Shown piece by piece: positions 35,602 to 45,956 of a stretch of 64,000 bases of DNA. Position 1 is the first letter of the stretch, and every line of letters begins with the position of its first letter. The stretch lies in NCBI GenBank assembly GCA_934167485.1, contig CAKPKL010000003.1, forward strand, positions 74,124 through 138,123, given 5' to 3'. A program made the translations under genes and the position numbers. The DNA comes from an uncultured Bacilli bacterium. Lineage in GTDB: Bacteria > Bacillota_I > Bacilli_A > RF39 > UBA660. A model generated the notes under the pieces. That model saw only the letters and a list, made by a program, of their open reading frames with translations. It had not been told where the DNA came from and ran no database searches.

Positions 35602-36231
35602 CTACAAAAGTTCAGATTTCTTAATAATAAATGTTTTTCCATTTGTATAAAAGGCATAAAAAACTTCATCGATATCAACTTTTCTTGATTTTAAAACACT
35701 ATTTAACCAATTATAATCTTTTTTTATTTCTTTTAAAACTGTAAAGTCAATGACACCATCAAGAATTAATGGTAATGGATAATCCGAATTATCATTAAAA
35801 ACAGATAAATTACCATTATTCTCTAACACAGCATATTTTACTTTTTCTATACTTTTAACACCTTGCAACCTTAATTGTATTAATAAGTCATCTAACGAAT
35901 ATCTAATCTTAGACATCTCAGTAAAATTTAATTTCCCATTCTTTATTATTATGGTAGGTTTTCCATCTATTATATCCCTTATTTTTTCATTTTTTAAAGT
36001 TATATAACTAATAAGGATTTGTACACCTACTAAAACTAAAATTGGAACTACAGATATTAATATACTCTTATCTGAAGATTCTATTGAAAGTGCTACTAAT
36101 TCTGCTATTAGTATTGATACAATTAAATCTATTATACTTAGTTGTCCTACTTCTTTTTTTCCCATCAATCTATAAACGAGAATAATAAAAAAATACATAA
36201 AAACTGTTTTAAATATCAAAGTAAAATACAT
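35602..36231 (-). CDS. DUF421 (YetF-like) membrane protein
   Basis: 209 aa. Three helices (to about residue 85) include VYRLMGKKEVGQLSIIDLIVSI, then the soluble domain with GKPTIIIKNGKLNFTEMSKIRYSLDDLLIQLR and the later KYAVLENNGNLSVF, in DUF421/YetF order. YetF-family proteins are linked to spores and envelope in Bacillus; the activity is unknown. TAGGTGAT precedes the start. Confidence 0.85.
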   Translation of the reverse strand: MYFTLIFKTVFMYFFIILVYRLMGKKEVGQLSIIDLIVSILIAELVALSIESSDKSILISVVPILVLVGVQILISYITLKNEKIRDIIDGKPTIIIKNGKLNFTEMSKIRYSLDDLLIQLRLQGVKSIEKVKYAVLENNGNLSVFNDNSDYPLPLILDGVIDFTVLKEIKKDYNWLNSVLKSRKVDIDEVFYAFYTNGKTFIIKKSELL

Positions 36232-36303
36232 AGTATCACCTAATATATATTGAACAATGGTATAATTTTTTATTCAATTGAATAATAATTAATAGGTGAT
36301 TTG

Positions 36304-36672
36304 ATGAATTATATAAAAAATTTTGGTATTTCTTTTTTATGGTTAATATGCTTTTTCTTAGGTTTAACATTTATTATAACTTTTTTTAATTATTTCAATA
36401 TATTAGGTGATAAAATTTTAGAAATATTTAAAATACTAATACCTATATTATCTATATTTATAGGTGGATTTAAATTTGGGAAAACTTCAAAAAATAAAGG
36501 ATGGTTAGAAGGATTAAAATTAGGCTTGGTATTTATTATATTTATTATCATATTTAACTTTTTAGCTCTTGATAGAGAGTTTAAATTAAAAAGCATTTTA
36601 TTTTATATTATACTTATTTCATCGTGCATGTTAGGAAGTATGATTGGTATAAACAAGAAAAAAAGTGAATAG
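36304..36672 (+). CDS. TIGR04086 (YrzE-like) membrane protein
   Basis: 122 aa from the ATG at 36304, with AGGTGAT seven bases before. Four helices with small turns (GGFKFGKTSKNKGWLEGLKLG between helices 2 and 3) are the YrzE/TIGR04086 pattern. Such genes often neighbour yajC or sec genes; here it is alone on the plus strand. The function is unknown. Confidence 0.75.
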   Translation: MNYIKNFGISFLWLICFFLGLTFIITFFNYFNILGDKILEIFKILIPILSIFIGGFKFGKTSKNKGWLEGLKLGLVFIIFIIIFNFLALDREFKLKSILFYIILISSCMLGSMIGINKKKSE

Positions 36673-36686
36673 TATTCACTTTTTAC
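36659..36686. terminator. Bidirectional terminator between the YrzE-like gene and P4
   Basis: AAAAAGTGAATA/TATTCACTTTTT, with T-runs on both strands. Confidence 0.75.
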
Positions 36687-38542
36687 ATGCCTAAAATGTA
36701 AGGGCTATTGGCTGAACCATTACCATTTGTTACGTAAACATTTTTTGATAATGTAATAACTGGGCGTATTGCAAGCATTGGGTTAGCAGAGTATGCTCCA
36801 TAACCCATCCCAGTAACGTCCACAAACGACATACTGATAGATGAGCCTCCCCATCTATTTGTATACCAGTAACTAATATTTAAATCATTTCCTGTATACA
36901 TCTCTCCCCAACTTGGCAATACTACATTAAGTATTGTCTCTACTTCTTCTACTAAATTTTCATAATCTCTTGCATATCCACTTTGTTTTAATTTGATCGT
37001 TGTTGGTATTATCATACTCTTTGCTTTATCACTATACCAATTATAAAAACTATTTGTTGCGTTATTTAAATAATATGGTATGTTCTCTCCTGTATTTATT
37101 TCAAAGTCTCCTTCGCCTTCCATTAAGTCAAATCTATTATGATTTGTACATCCTCCTGTATAATAATTATCACTAGTTATACTATTTTCTCCATACTTCT
37201 TTTCTGATGAATATAAGCAACTCGTTGTTCCTGCTCCAGAGTCTAAACTGTAAAATGGTATATATATCCCATATTTCATTGCTACTGTTTCTGGTAATTT
37301 TTTTAATACATCTGTTCTTTCTACTTTTATACTCCCATCTCTATTTATCTCTACTATTCTATATCTTACTTTTGATGTATTTGTCTTATTAACAACATTT
37401 TTAACATATGTTTCATTTATCTCTGTTGCATATGGATTATTTGATTCATCTATATATACATAATCTCCTACTTTTCCTAAATTAAGTTTTCTATTCTTTT
37501 TTAAATTTCTTTCACTACTTAATATATATGGATTAGATCTTGTTCCTGTTCCACTCTTTACTAATACATTATCTTTTATACTTATTACTGGTCTTACTCC
37601 TTGACCAAATGTATTCGTGTAATATGATGTTAATAATAAAGTACTTGGATTTGTATAATGAGTGTGCCATATTTGATTTGTTTCATTATGAGTTGGGGTT
37701 ATAAGCCATGATAATTCATTTTCATCTAGGTATGAACCTCCATCTTGAATTGTACTAGCATCTTTTGCATATATATAATCTTCATATGTTAATAACCCTA
37801 CTTTTTCCGTTACTTTATTTGTACATGTTGTCATCTTTGTATATGAATCTGGTGTTACATCCACAGGATCTATACAAAACTCTGTTTCTTTAATTAAGTC
37901 TGTTCTCTCTAGTTTACTATAGAAATATTCATTTAACCATTTCTTTATCCAAGATGAGTTCCATTCATTTGTTTCTCCGTATGCTATAGCTGTAAGTGAT
38001 ACAGGTGATACTAATTTAATTGTATTATTTGTATCATTTATCTCTACTACTTCCCATAGTTGGCCTGAATATAGTACATAATTATTCATAGTAAGTTGTT
38101 CTGCTTTAGTTCCATACACTTTATTTACTGTATTTCCATTTACTACTACATTTTTCTTTATATGATTTGTATCACTTTCTATTAAACTCTTTAATGTTTT
38201 ATAATCTTTTAAATTATCTCTTCCTTCATAATAGAATATATAATCTGTATCATTCATATATACAAATACTTTTTTATTTTCATCTTCATCTGTATTTTGT
38301 ATATATCCTTTATTTTTTAATTCTCCTATTGTTATTTCTCTTGGAGTTAACTGATTATTCATTTGATACTCTGATTCTATATATAATTCTGCGGCATGTT
38401 CTATATTTTCTATACTTCTTTCTTTTGCCGCTACTTTACTATCCTTTATTATATCTAATACTATTGGTGTAGCTATAAGTGCGATGATTGCGAGTATTAC
38501 TATAACTGCTAAAAGTTCTATTAATGTAAATCCTTTTTTCAT
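36683..38542 (-). CDS. Pilin-like surface protein P4 with two lectin-like domains
   Basis: 619 aa from the MKKGF ATG (38542). A GTG at 38599 in the same frame would add 19 residues. FTLIELLAVIVI and the helix to PIVLDIIKDSK precede two copies of a DUF6273-type domain. The first (about 140-360) ends in GQGVRPVISI and the second ends in LAIRPVITL. Each has a tryptophan-bearing stretch, SSWIKKWLNEYF and LPSWGEMYTG. This fold resembles C-type-lectin/formylglycine-enzyme proteins. It is about 80 per cent like P5 except in blocks just before the RPVI motifs. Upstream is a leader frame ending in a stop (38589-38618). Confidence 0.8.
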   Translation of the reverse strand: MKKGFTLIELLAVIVILAIIALIATPIVLDIIKDSKVAAKERSIENIEHAAELYIESEYQMNNQLTPREITIGELKNKGYIQNTDEDENKKVFVYMNDTDYIFYYEGRDNLKDYKTLKSLIESDTNHIKKNVVVNGNTVNKVYGTKAEQLTMNNYVLYSGQLWEVVEINDTNNTIKLVSPVSLTAIAYGETNEWNSSWIKKWLNEYFYSKLERTDLIKETEFCIDPVDVTPDSYTKMTTCTNKVTEKVGLLTYEDYIYAKDASTIQDGGSYLDENELSWLITPTHNETNQIWHTHYTNPSTLLLTSYYTNTFGQGVRPVISIKDNVLVKSGTGTRSNPYILSSERNLKKNRKLNLGKVGDYVYIDESNNPYATEINETYVKNVVNKTNTSKVRYRIVEINRDGSIKVERTDVLKKLPETVAMKYGIYIPFYSLDSGAGTTSCLYSSEKKYGENSITSDNYYTGGCTNHNRFDLMEGEGDFEINTGENIPYYLNNATNSFYNWYSDKAKSMIIPTTIKLKQSGYARDYENLVEEVETILNVVLPSWGEMYTGNDLNISYWYTNRWGGSSISMSFVDVTGMGYGAYSANPMLAIRPVITLSKNVYVTNGNGSANSPYILGM

Positions 38543-38588
38543 ATGCTTCCTCTTTCTATTTATCCTTTGTGGTAAGGTTTCAGTAAAA

Positions 38589-38618
38589 CTAGATCCCACC
38601 AGGTGTTATTTTGTTCAT
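38589..38618 (-). other. Out-of-frame leader frame upstream of P4
   Basis: ATG AAC AAA begins MNKITPGGI and meets TAG. It corresponds to the MNKN start of P1, P5 and P6, but a G-rich stretch (GGTGGG) puts it out of frame with P4. A one-base shift would join SSFTETLPQRINRKRKH to the pilin. Confidence 0.55.
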
Positions 38619-38654
38619 ATTTTTTCCTTACTTTCTCACTCTTCTACTATTTTA

Positions 38655-38683
38655 ATTATACTAATTTTTATTGTTTTTGTAAA
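38655..38683 (-). promoter_or_regulatory. P4 promoter
   Basis: TTTACA (38678-38683), 17 nt, TATAAT (38655-38660). The 29-base element is nearly identical to that of P6. Confidence 0.7.
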
Positions 38684-38693
38684 TATTTTAAAT

Positions 38694-38743
38694 AAAAAAA
38701 GAAAACTAAAAGAAGCACTAAATTTTTATCTAATGCTTCTTTT
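38694..38743 (-). terminator. Terminator of the MacB-like gene
   Basis: AAAAGAAGCA/TGCTTCTTTT stem with inner pairing, then a T-rich run on the minus strand. The rest of the 38600-38788 gap holds the P4 promoter and nothing else I can identify. Confidence 0.65.
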
Positions 38744-38788
38744 GGTTGTTAACTATTTAGAGTCCACTTCATAATCTATTTTTTTATA

Positions 38789-41095
38789 TTATTCTGTTCT
38801 AAGTGCAACGACTGGATCTTTTTTACTAGCAATTCTAGATGGTATAATTCCACCTATCATAGTTAATAATGTAGAAATAATTATTAATATTAATGCATGA
38901 ACAGGATTTAATTTAGCAACATTACTTAAATCTGTTAAACTATATATAATTGAATTTATAGGTAAATTTAATATTTTTGCTATGATTATCCCTAAAATTC
39001 CAGATGTTATTCCTATAATAAATGTTTCAGCATTAAATACGCGTGAAATATCTTTTTTTCTTGCTCCTAATGATCTTAATATTCCTATTTCTTTCGTTCT
39101 TTCCAAAACTGAAATATAAGTAATTATTCCAATCATTATACATGAAACAACAAGAGAAATTGATGAAAATGCGATTAATACTATCGTTATAGCACTCATA
39201 ATAGATCCGCTCATAGATGATATCATTTCTGCTTGATCTGTATAAATAATTCTATTTGCATCCTCTTTATTTTCGTTATATTTATCTAAATAATTTAATA
39301 AATCTTTTTTTGAGTCAAAATCTTTAGGATATAACATTATCATATAAGGTGTTGTATCTGCTCCTAAATATGATAATATATTTTCTTTTGTCATAGACAT
39401 TGTTCCACTTACTCCATCTTCATCAAATGGTAAACCAGTAAGTATATTTGTATCTATTTTCTTTTGTTCTTTTACTATATCAGAATTTTCATTTTTTGAA
39501 ATAACGTAATCAATTAATTCCTCTGTATAAATTATGAAAGATGACTGAACATATGAAGGAAAATCCTCTTTCATTCTTATTATTCCAACGACATTTAATT
39601 CAATAGAATTATCATATAAGTCTTTCATGTCATTATTAACTACAAATTTTCCATTATTTTTTATATATAATTTATCATTTAAGACAAGATGTATAGTTTT
39701 ATTTATTATATTTTTAAAATTAATTTTATCCTTTATATCTATATTTAATAAATTTAATATATCTTCTGATACTCTATTATTTGCATCTACAACTATTACT
39801 ATTTCATTCTTATTTAATGGCAATCTTCCTGATAATATATCATAATAAGCTTCTATTACGGCATTCTTATTTGTTTTATCAAAAGACTTTGGTATGGATC
39901 CAAAAGAAGTATTTGTAGTATCTACTAAATCAATCCCTTTACTTGTCCTTTGAATAAAATTTAATTTAGTATATCTATTATAAGATACACCATAAGAATA
40001 TTCTTTAGGCATATTTTCTATATAATTTATATATTCATCACTTATATTGTTGTTTCTTACTAAGCTCTCTTTTTGACTTTTTGCAGGTAGTACATAATCA
40101 ATATCAGGAAATTTTTCCAAATGATCTCCACTTAACTGTTTCATTGTATCTGAATCTATATTCATAGATTGCTCTGATATTATTACTGGCATTGCTGACA
40201 TTATACCTTTTTCATATTTTTTTACTTGCTTATCAAATCCATTTGATAATGAAAGTATTAAAGCAATTCCAATTATTCCTATTGAAGATGCAAAAGCAGT
40301 TAAAATTGTTCTTCCTTTTTTGGTTCTAATATTATTAAAAGATAATTTTAAAGCAGTAAGAAAACTCATACTTGTTTTTTTGTGATTTAACTCTTTGTGT
40401 TTTACAATTTCTCCTCCATCATATGAATTTGTATCATCAGTAACTTTTCCATCTTTTAAATTAATAATTCTATTTGAGTAAAGTTTAGCTAAATCAGGAT
40501 TGTGAGTTACCATTATGACTAATTTATTTTTACTTATTTTTTTTAATAAATCCATAATTTGAATGCTAGTTTCGGAATCTAGAGCACCTGTTGGTTCATC
40601 TGCAAGCAATATATCTGGATTATTAACAAGAGCTCTTGCTATGGCAACCCTCTGCATTTGACCACCAGATAATTGATTAGGTTTTTTATTTATATGTTCT
40701 TCTAATCCTACCTCACGTAATGCTTTTTTTGCCCTCAATTTTCTTTCTTTTTTTCCTACACCACTTAATGTAAGTGCTAATTCTACATTTGATAGAATTG
40801 TTTGGTGTGGGATTAAATTATAACTTTGAAAAACAAAACCTACGCGATTATTTCTATATGAATCCCAATCTTTATCTTTATATTTTTTAGTCGATACTTC
40901 AAATATTTTTAAATCACCACTAGTATACTTATCAAGTCCACCTATTATATTAAGTAGTGTAGTTTTACCACTTCCACTTGGTCCTAATATTGATACAAAC
41001 TCATTTTCTCTAAAATTTATATTTATAGAATTAAGTGCCTTTTGCTCAAAATCTCCCACTTTATATACTTTTGTTATATTCTTTAATTCTAACAT
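38789..41095 (-). CDS. MacB-like ABC transporter, ATPase fused to FtsX permease
   Basis: 768 aa. The N-terminal ATPase has LGPSGSGKTTLLNIIGG, NQLSGGQMQRVAIARAL and ILLADEPTGALDSET. A permease follows, with helix 1 near 265-285, a large extracytoplasmic domain, and three C-terminal helices including VLERTKEIGILRSLGARKKDI, the FtsX/MacB core. Family members work as mechanotransmission pumps for peptides, lipids or lipoproteins. Fusion of both halves occurs in Gram-positive relatives. GGGAGG precedes the start. Confidence 0.9.
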   Translation of the reverse strand: MLELKNITKVYKVGDFEQKALNSININFRENEFVSILGPSGSGKTTLLNIIGGLDKYTSGDLKIFEVSTKKYKDKDWDSYRNNRVGFVFQSYNLIPHQTILSNVELALTLSGVGKKERKLRAKKALREVGLEEHINKKPNQLSGGQMQRVAIARALVNNPDILLADEPTGALDSETSIQIMDLLKKISKNKLVIMVTHNPDLAKLYSNRIINLKDGKVTDDTNSYDGGEIVKHKELNHKKTSMSFLTALKLSFNNIRTKKGRTILTAFASSIGIIGIALILSLSNGFDKQVKKYEKGIMSAMPVIISEQSMNIDSDTMKQLSGDHLEKFPDIDYVLPAKSQKESLVRNNNISDEYINYIENMPKEYSYGVSYNRYTKLNFIQRTSKGIDLVDTTNTSFGSIPKSFDKTNKNAVIEAYYDILSGRLPLNKNEIVIVVDANNRVSEDILNLLNIDIKDKINFKNIINKTIHLVLNDKLYIKNNGKFVVNNDMKDLYDNSIELNVVGIIRMKEDFPSYVQSSFIIYTEELIDYVISKNENSDIVKEQKKIDTNILTGLPFDEDGVSGTMSMTKENILSYLGADTTPYMIMLYPKDFDSKKDLLNYLDKYNENKEDANRIIYTDQAEMISSMSGSIMSAITIVLIAFSSISLVVSCIMIGIITYISVLERTKEIGILRSLGARKKDISRVFNAETFIIGITSGILGIIIAKILNLPINSIIYSLTDLSNVAKLNPVHALILIIISTLLTMIGGIIPSRIASKKDPVVALRTE

Positions 41096-41142
41096 CGTAA
41101 ACCTCCCTTATATTTTTATGTTTTTATAATTTTATTTTGACA

Positions 41143-41164
41143 AAAAAAGTGAAATTACTCACTT
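41143..41164 (-). terminator. htrA terminator
   Basis: AAAGTGA/TTCACTTT with loop GTAAT, then TTTTTT on the minus strand. Confidence 0.7.
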
Positions 41165-42351
41165 TTAATTGCCTCTGTAAGATTTATAGTAGTTTCATTT
41201 AACTTGTTTTCTCTATAATATTTAACTTTTATACTGTCACCTACAGTGTGCTTATATAAAAGATATTTGAAATGAGTTACATCCTCTACTTTTTCTCCAT
41301 CCAATTCAACAATTACATCCCCTACTTTTAGGCCAGCTTTAGCAGCAGGTTTATTCTCTTCTACATAGTTTAAAACAGCACCAAATGTTACATCACTACC
41401 TATTTTAATATTGTAATAATATTGAAGAGCAAAAGTATTTGACAAATCAACTAATTGAACACCTACATAAGGTCTTACAATTCCCTTTCCTCCTTCTATA
41501 CTACTTATAATTTCCATAACAGAATTCATAGGAATTGCAAATCCCATTCCTTCTACTCCACTACCTATTAGTTTTGAAGAAGTTATACCTATTACTTCAC
41601 CTTTTATATTACAAATAGGTCCACCACTATTACCACTATTTATTGAAGCATCTGTTTGAATTACTTCCATAAGATATGAACCACTTGTTAGGCTTACTGA
41701 TACCATTCTATTAATTCCTGAAACAATTCCTTTTGTTATAGTTCCCATATAATCTTTTCCAAGAGGAGCACCCACAGTAAATACTGTGTCACCTAATTCT
41801 AGAGTTGAAGAATCACCTATAGTTGCTACATTCTTTACTTTGTCTTTTGATATTTTTAAAATTGCTATATCATAGTACTCATCACCATTTACATACTCTG
41901 CATCAATCTCTGTTCCATCATTAAATGTTACACGAAATTTTTTACCAGATTCTATAACATGATAGTTTGTTAGTATATATCCATATTTATCATCCGTTTT
42001 ATAAACAAAACCTGAGCCTGAAGAAGATGTCCTATCTCCACTAACCTCTATATAAACAACAGATTCATATACATTGTTTATTGCAGTTTTCAAATCACTC
42101 ACTTCTTCAACAGTCGTTGTTTTAATATTTTTATTTTTAACATTCTGAACTACTGTAGTTTTACCATTAATTTTCATAATTCCAAACATTAAAATCAAAC
42201 CTATAAAAAATGTACATATACATAAAAATACTTTTGAATGTAAAAATTCTTCTACATTATTATTCTTTTTATCTTTAACTGGTTCTTTTACCTCTTTTTG
42301 TGGTTCCTCTATTACTTCAATTGTTTCATTTTCCTTTTCTTCTTTTCCCAT
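41155..42351 (-). CDS. HtrA/DegP-type serine protease
   Basis: 398 aa. An acidic cytoplasmic tail and a signal-anchor helix (about 42-62) lead to a trypsin-like domain with ILTNYHVIESG (His), EYYDIAILKI (Asp) and INSGNSGGPI (Ser). One PDZ domain follows (AAKAGLKVGDVIVELDGE). It degrades or refolds misfolded envelope proteins. A poly-Ser linker is absent. GGAGAG precedes the start. Confidence 0.92.
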   Translation of the reverse strand: MGKEEKENETIEVIEEPQKEVKEPVKDKKNNNVEEFLHSKVFLCICTFFIGLILMFGIMKINGKTTVVQNVKNKNIKTTTVEEVSDLKTAINNVYESVVYIEVSGDRTSSSGSGFVYKTDDKYGYILTNYHVIESGKKFRVTFNDGTEIDAEYVNGDEYYDIAILKISKDKVKNVATIGDSSTLELGDTVFTVGAPLGKDYMGTITKGIVSGINRMVSVSLTSGSYLMEVIQTDASINSGNSGGPICNIKGEVIGITSSKLIGSGVEGMGFAIPMNSVMEIISSIEGGKGIVRPYVGVQLVDLSNTFALQYYYNIKIGSDVTFGAVLNYVEENKPAAKAGLKVGDVIVELDGEKVEDVTHFKYLLYKHTVGDSIKVKYYRENKLNETTINLTEAIKSE

Positions 42352-42423
42352 ATTATCTCTCCCAACTATAACAATAGTATACCTAAATTATGAAAAAATT
42401 ATGAAATTTTTATTAAAAAAATG

Positions 42424-42450
42424 AAAAAATAGGTTTAAACCCTATTTTAA
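42424..42450 (-). terminator. uvrA terminator
   Basis: AAAATAGG/CCTATTTT with loop GTTTAAA, then TTTTT on the minus strand. Confidence 0.75.
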
Positions 42451-45246
42451 CATATCTTTTAAAAATTGTCCTGTATAAGATTCTTTTACTTTTACTATAT
42501 CTTCTGGAGTACCTGTTGCAACTATGGTTCCACCACCACTTCCACCTTCAGGTCCAATATCAATAATATGATCAGCCACTTTTATAACATCTAAATTGTG
42601 TTCTATAACAACAACTGTATCACCATTATCAACAATTCTATTTAATATTTCTAAAAGTTTCTTTATATCATGAGTATGTAAGCCAGTAGTAGGTTCATCT
42701 AATATAAATAAACTTTTACCAGTTGGTTTCTTTTGTAATTCTTTAGCAAGTTTAACTCTACCAGCTTCTCCACCTGATAATGTTGGAGCACTTTGACCAA
42801 GTTTAATATAAGAAAGTCCTACATCCATTAATACTTGTAACTTATCCCTTACCTTAGGAATATTTTGGAAGAATTCTAAGGCTTCTTCTACATTCATTTC
42901 AAGTACATCATAAATACTTTTACCTTTATATTTAATTTGTAAAGTTTCTTTATTATATCTCGTACCATGACATACTTCACATGGTACATATACATCAGGC
43001 AAAAAATGCATTTCTATTTTCTTTACACCATCGCCCCAACAAGCTTCGCAACGTCCACCTTTTACATTAAATGAAAATCTACCTTTATCATAACCTCTTA
43101 TTTTAGCTTCCTTTGTACTGGCAAATACATCTCTAATATCATCAAATACACCTACATAAGTAGCTGGGTTAGAACGAGGTGTTCTACCTATTGGAGTTTG
43201 TGATATATCAATAACTTTATCTATATTTTCTAATCCTTTTATTTCTTTACATTTTCCAGGAACTAATTTACTTTTATATATATTTACTGCTGCACTTTTG
43301 TAAAGAATTTCATTTACTAAACTACTCTTACCACTTCCACTTACACCAGTTACACAAACAAACTTTCCAAGGGGAAATTTAACGTTAATTTTCTTTAGAT
43401 TATTTTCACTAGCACCTTTAATTTCTATGTATTTCCCATTACCTTTTCGTCTTTTTGAGGGAACATCTATTTTTAATTTACCACTTAAATATTTTCCAGT
43501 TAAACTAGATTCATTTTGCATAACCTCTTTTGGAGTACCAGCTGCTACTATTTTACCACCATGTATTCCAGCAAGTGGCCCTACATCCACTAAATAATCT
43601 GCAGCAAGCATAGTATCTGTATCGTGTTCCACTACTATCAAAGTATTTCCTAAATCTCTCATTTCTAACAAAGAATTTATAAGTCTTGTATTATCTCTTT
43701 GATGCAAACCAATACTAGGTTCGTCTAAAACATATAATACCCCTGTTAATCTAGAACCAATTTGAGTAGCAAGCCTTATTCTACCAGCCTCTCCACCACT
43801 TAAAGTACCTGCCATACGGTTTAAAGTTAAATAAGATAATCCTACATTAATCAAAAATTTTAATCTATTTTTAATCTCTTTTAAAATTAATTCAGCAATT
43901 TTTTCTTGTTCTTTATTTAGTTTTAACTTTTCTAAAAAATCATATAATTCTCCTATAGATAAACAAGTCATTTCATAAATATTTTTCTTATTTATTTTAA
44001 CTGATAAAACAGAGTCCTTAAGACGTGCACCATGACACTTAGTACAAGGTAATTCCATCATAAATTTATCTAGCCAATCCCTAATCCAACCACTTTTTGT
44101 TTCAATATATCTTCTTTCTAAATTATTTATAATTCCTTCAAAATAATCAGTTGTTTTTCTAGTATTACCATTACCAGATATATAGTTAAACTCCAATGCC
44201 TCTTTAGAACCATATAAAATTAAGTTAAGTTCATCATGCGTTAAATCTTTAATTGGTTTAGATAAATCTATATTATAGTGTTTAGCAAGCGTAATCATTT
44301 GTGTATAAGAAATAGAAGCATCCATATTATAAGCAACAATACCCCCATCCAATATACTTTTATTTTTATCCGGCATTATTAAATCTTCACTTATTTTTTG
44401 TTTAAAACCTAACCCATTACATTCTTCACAGGCACCATATGGAGCATTGAAACTAAAAAGCCTAGGTTCAAGTTCTGGAAGAGAAAAATCACACTCAGGA
44501 CATGCATACTTTTCACTCATAACAATTTCATTTGATCCTGTATCAACAACACATTTACCGCGAGATAGCTTACAAGATAATTCAATAGCTTCATAAAGTC
44601 TACTTCTAATATCATCTTTTATAATTAGACGATCTACAACAACATCTATATTATGTTTTTTTGTCTTAGAAAGTTCAATATTATCAGTTAATTCATACTC
44701 AGAAGAGTCTATTCTAACTCTTAAAAAGCCGTCTTTTTTTAGATCATCTAATAACTCTTTATGAGTTCCCTTCTCGCCATGCACAACAGGACTTAGTACT
44801 CTTATCTTAGTATTTGGTTCTAATTCTAGAATTTGATTTGTCATTTCTTCTATACTTTGACTAGTTATAGGTTTATTGTGATTAGGACAATAAGGTACAC
44901 CTATTCTAGCATATAAAAGTCTTAAATAATCATATATTTCCGTTACAGTACCAACAGTACTACGTGGATTATTATTTGTAGTCTTTTGATCTATGCTGAT
45001 ACTTGGGCTAAGTCCTTCTATACTATCAACATCTGGTTTATCTGTTCCACCTAAAAACTGTCTTGCATATGCACTTAAACTCTCTACATATCTCCTTTGA
45101 CCTTCAGCATAAATAGTATCAAAAGCCAAACTACTTTTACCACTTCCACTTACACCTGTCATTACTATTAATTTATTTTTCGGTAACTCTAAATCTACAT
45201 TTTTTAAATTATTCTCACGAGCTCCCTTAATTATAATTTTATCCAT
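42442..45246 (-). CDS. uvrA: UvrABC excinuclease subunit A
   Basis: 934 aa from the ATG at 45246 (AAGGTGAT upstream). It has two ABC domains with GVSGSGKSSLAFD and GVSGSGKSSLVNE, zinc sites such as YACPECDF and GRCEACWGDG, and signatures TLSGGEAGRIRLA and TLSGGEAGRVKLA. It recognises bulky DNA lesions with UvrB, which is not in this window. Confidence 0.97.
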   Translation of the reverse strand: MDKIIIKGARENNLKNVDLELPKNKLIVMTGVSGSGKSSLAFDTIYAEGQRRYVESLSAYARQFLGGTDKPDVDSIEGLSPSISIDQKTTNNNPRSTVGTVTEIYDYLRLLYARIGVPYCPNHNKPITSQSIEEMTNQILELEPNTKIRVLSPVVHGEKGTHKELLDDLKKDGFLRVRIDSSEYELTDNIELSKTKKHNIDVVVDRLIIKDDIRSRLYEAIELSCKLSRGKCVVDTGSNEIVMSEKYACPECDFSLPELEPRLFSFNAPYGACEECNGLGFKQKISEDLIMPDKNKSILDGGIVAYNMDASISYTQMITLAKHYNIDLSKPIKDLTHDELNLILYGSKEALEFNYISGNGNTRKTTDYFEGIINNLERRYIETKSGWIRDWLDKFMMELPCTKCHGARLKDSVLSVKINKKNIYEMTCLSIGELYDFLEKLKLNKEQEKIAELILKEIKNRLKFLINVGLSYLTLNRMAGTLSGGEAGRIRLATQIGSRLTGVLYVLDEPSIGLHQRDNTRLINSLLEMRDLGNTLIVVEHDTDTMLAADYLVDVGPLAGIHGGKIVAAGTPKEVMQNESSLTGKYLSGKLKIDVPSKRRKGNGKYIEIKGASENNLKKINVKFPLGKFVCVTGVSGSGKSSLVNEILYKSAAVNIYKSKLVPGKCKEIKGLENIDKVIDISQTPIGRTPRSNPATYVGVFDDIRDVFASTKEAKIRGYDKGRFSFNVKGGRCEACWGDGVKKIEMHFLPDVYVPCEVCHGTRYNKETLQIKYKGKSIYDVLEMNVEEALEFFQNIPKVRDKLQVLMDVGLSYIKLGQSAPTLSGGEAGRVKLAKELQKKPTGKSLFILDEPTTGLHTHDIKKLLEILNRIVDNGDTVVVIEHNLDVIKVADHIIDIGPEGGSGGGTIVATGTPEDIVKVKESYTGQFLKDMLK

Positions 45247-45274
45247 ACAAATCACCTTAAACTTCACTTATAAT

Positions 45275-45303
45275 AATATATCATAAGAACATTTGTTTGT
45301 AAA
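45275..45303 (-). promoter_or_regulatory. uvrA promoter
   Basis: TTTACA (45298-45303), 17 nt, TATATT (45275-45280). Confidence 0.65.
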
Positions 45304-45313
45304 GAGTTTTGAC

Positions 45314-45343
45314 AAAAAAATAACTATCTTTATAATAGTTATT
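45314..45343 (-). terminator. Terminator of the C26 amidotransferase gene
   Basis: AATAACTAT/ATAGTTATT with loop TATAAAG, then TTTTT on the minus strand. Confidence 0.75.
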
Positions 45344-45938
45344 TACAACAATTAATAAAATATTTAAATAAATTGTTTTGTTTTTTATCATAGCTAATCA
45401 TAGACTCTGGGTGCCACTGAACACCTACAAAAAATTTTTTTCTTTCATCACCTATAGCTTCTATATATCCATCATTACTTATACCCATTATATCTAATTT
45501 AGTATTTTTTATAATAGATTTATGTCTACTATTAACTTTTACAATATTAGTTTTAAAAATATTATAAAGAATAGATTTCTTATCTATGACAACACTATGT
45601 ACATAATTTAATCTTTTTTTATGATTTTTTATATCTAACATATTTCCTTCAAATAAAACACCCATAAGTTGCATTCCTAAACATATTCCAAGTACGGGCT
45701 TGTTTATATCATAAATATATTTCAAAGCGTCAAAATCATATTTTTCAAAATCATCTCCACCTTGAAATATAATTCCATCACATAAATTTATGACAGATTT
45801 ATAATTACTATTTAAAGTTATTCCTATAGGTATTCCATTATTTTCTAATATTGCATTTTCAATATCCTTATATATTATACTTATTGGATTATTTTCATCA
45901 CTAAAAAAAGATCTTGTAACTATTCCTATTATAGGCAT
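45339..45938 (-). CDS. Class I glutamine amidotransferase-like (peptidase C26) protein
   Basis: 199 aa, with FQGGDDF, the nucleophile elbow GICLGMQLMG (Cys) and GVQWHPES (His/Glu). This is the C26/PuuD group, which hydrolyses gamma-glutamyl bonds such as gamma-glutamyl-GABA. It is shorter than PuuD (about 250 aa), so loops are trimmed. The substrate is not certain. TAGGTGAT precedes the start. Confidence 0.85.
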   Translation of the reverse strand: MPIIGIVTRSFFSDENNPISIIYKDIENAILENNGIPIGITLNSNYKSVINLCDGIIFQGGDDFEKYDFDALKYIYDINKPVLGICLGMQLMGVLFEGNMLDIKNHKKRLNYVHSVVIDKKSILYNIFKTNIVKVNSRHKSIIKNTKLDIMGISNDGYIEAIGDERKKFFVGVQWHPESMISYDKKQNNLFKYFINCCK

Positions 45939-45956
45939 ATTATCACCTATATAATT

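Noticed and set aside
38744..38788. Possible IS remnant after the MacB-like gene
   Set aside because: No inverted repeats or transposase similarity could be read; it looks like ordinary 3' sequence before a terminator.
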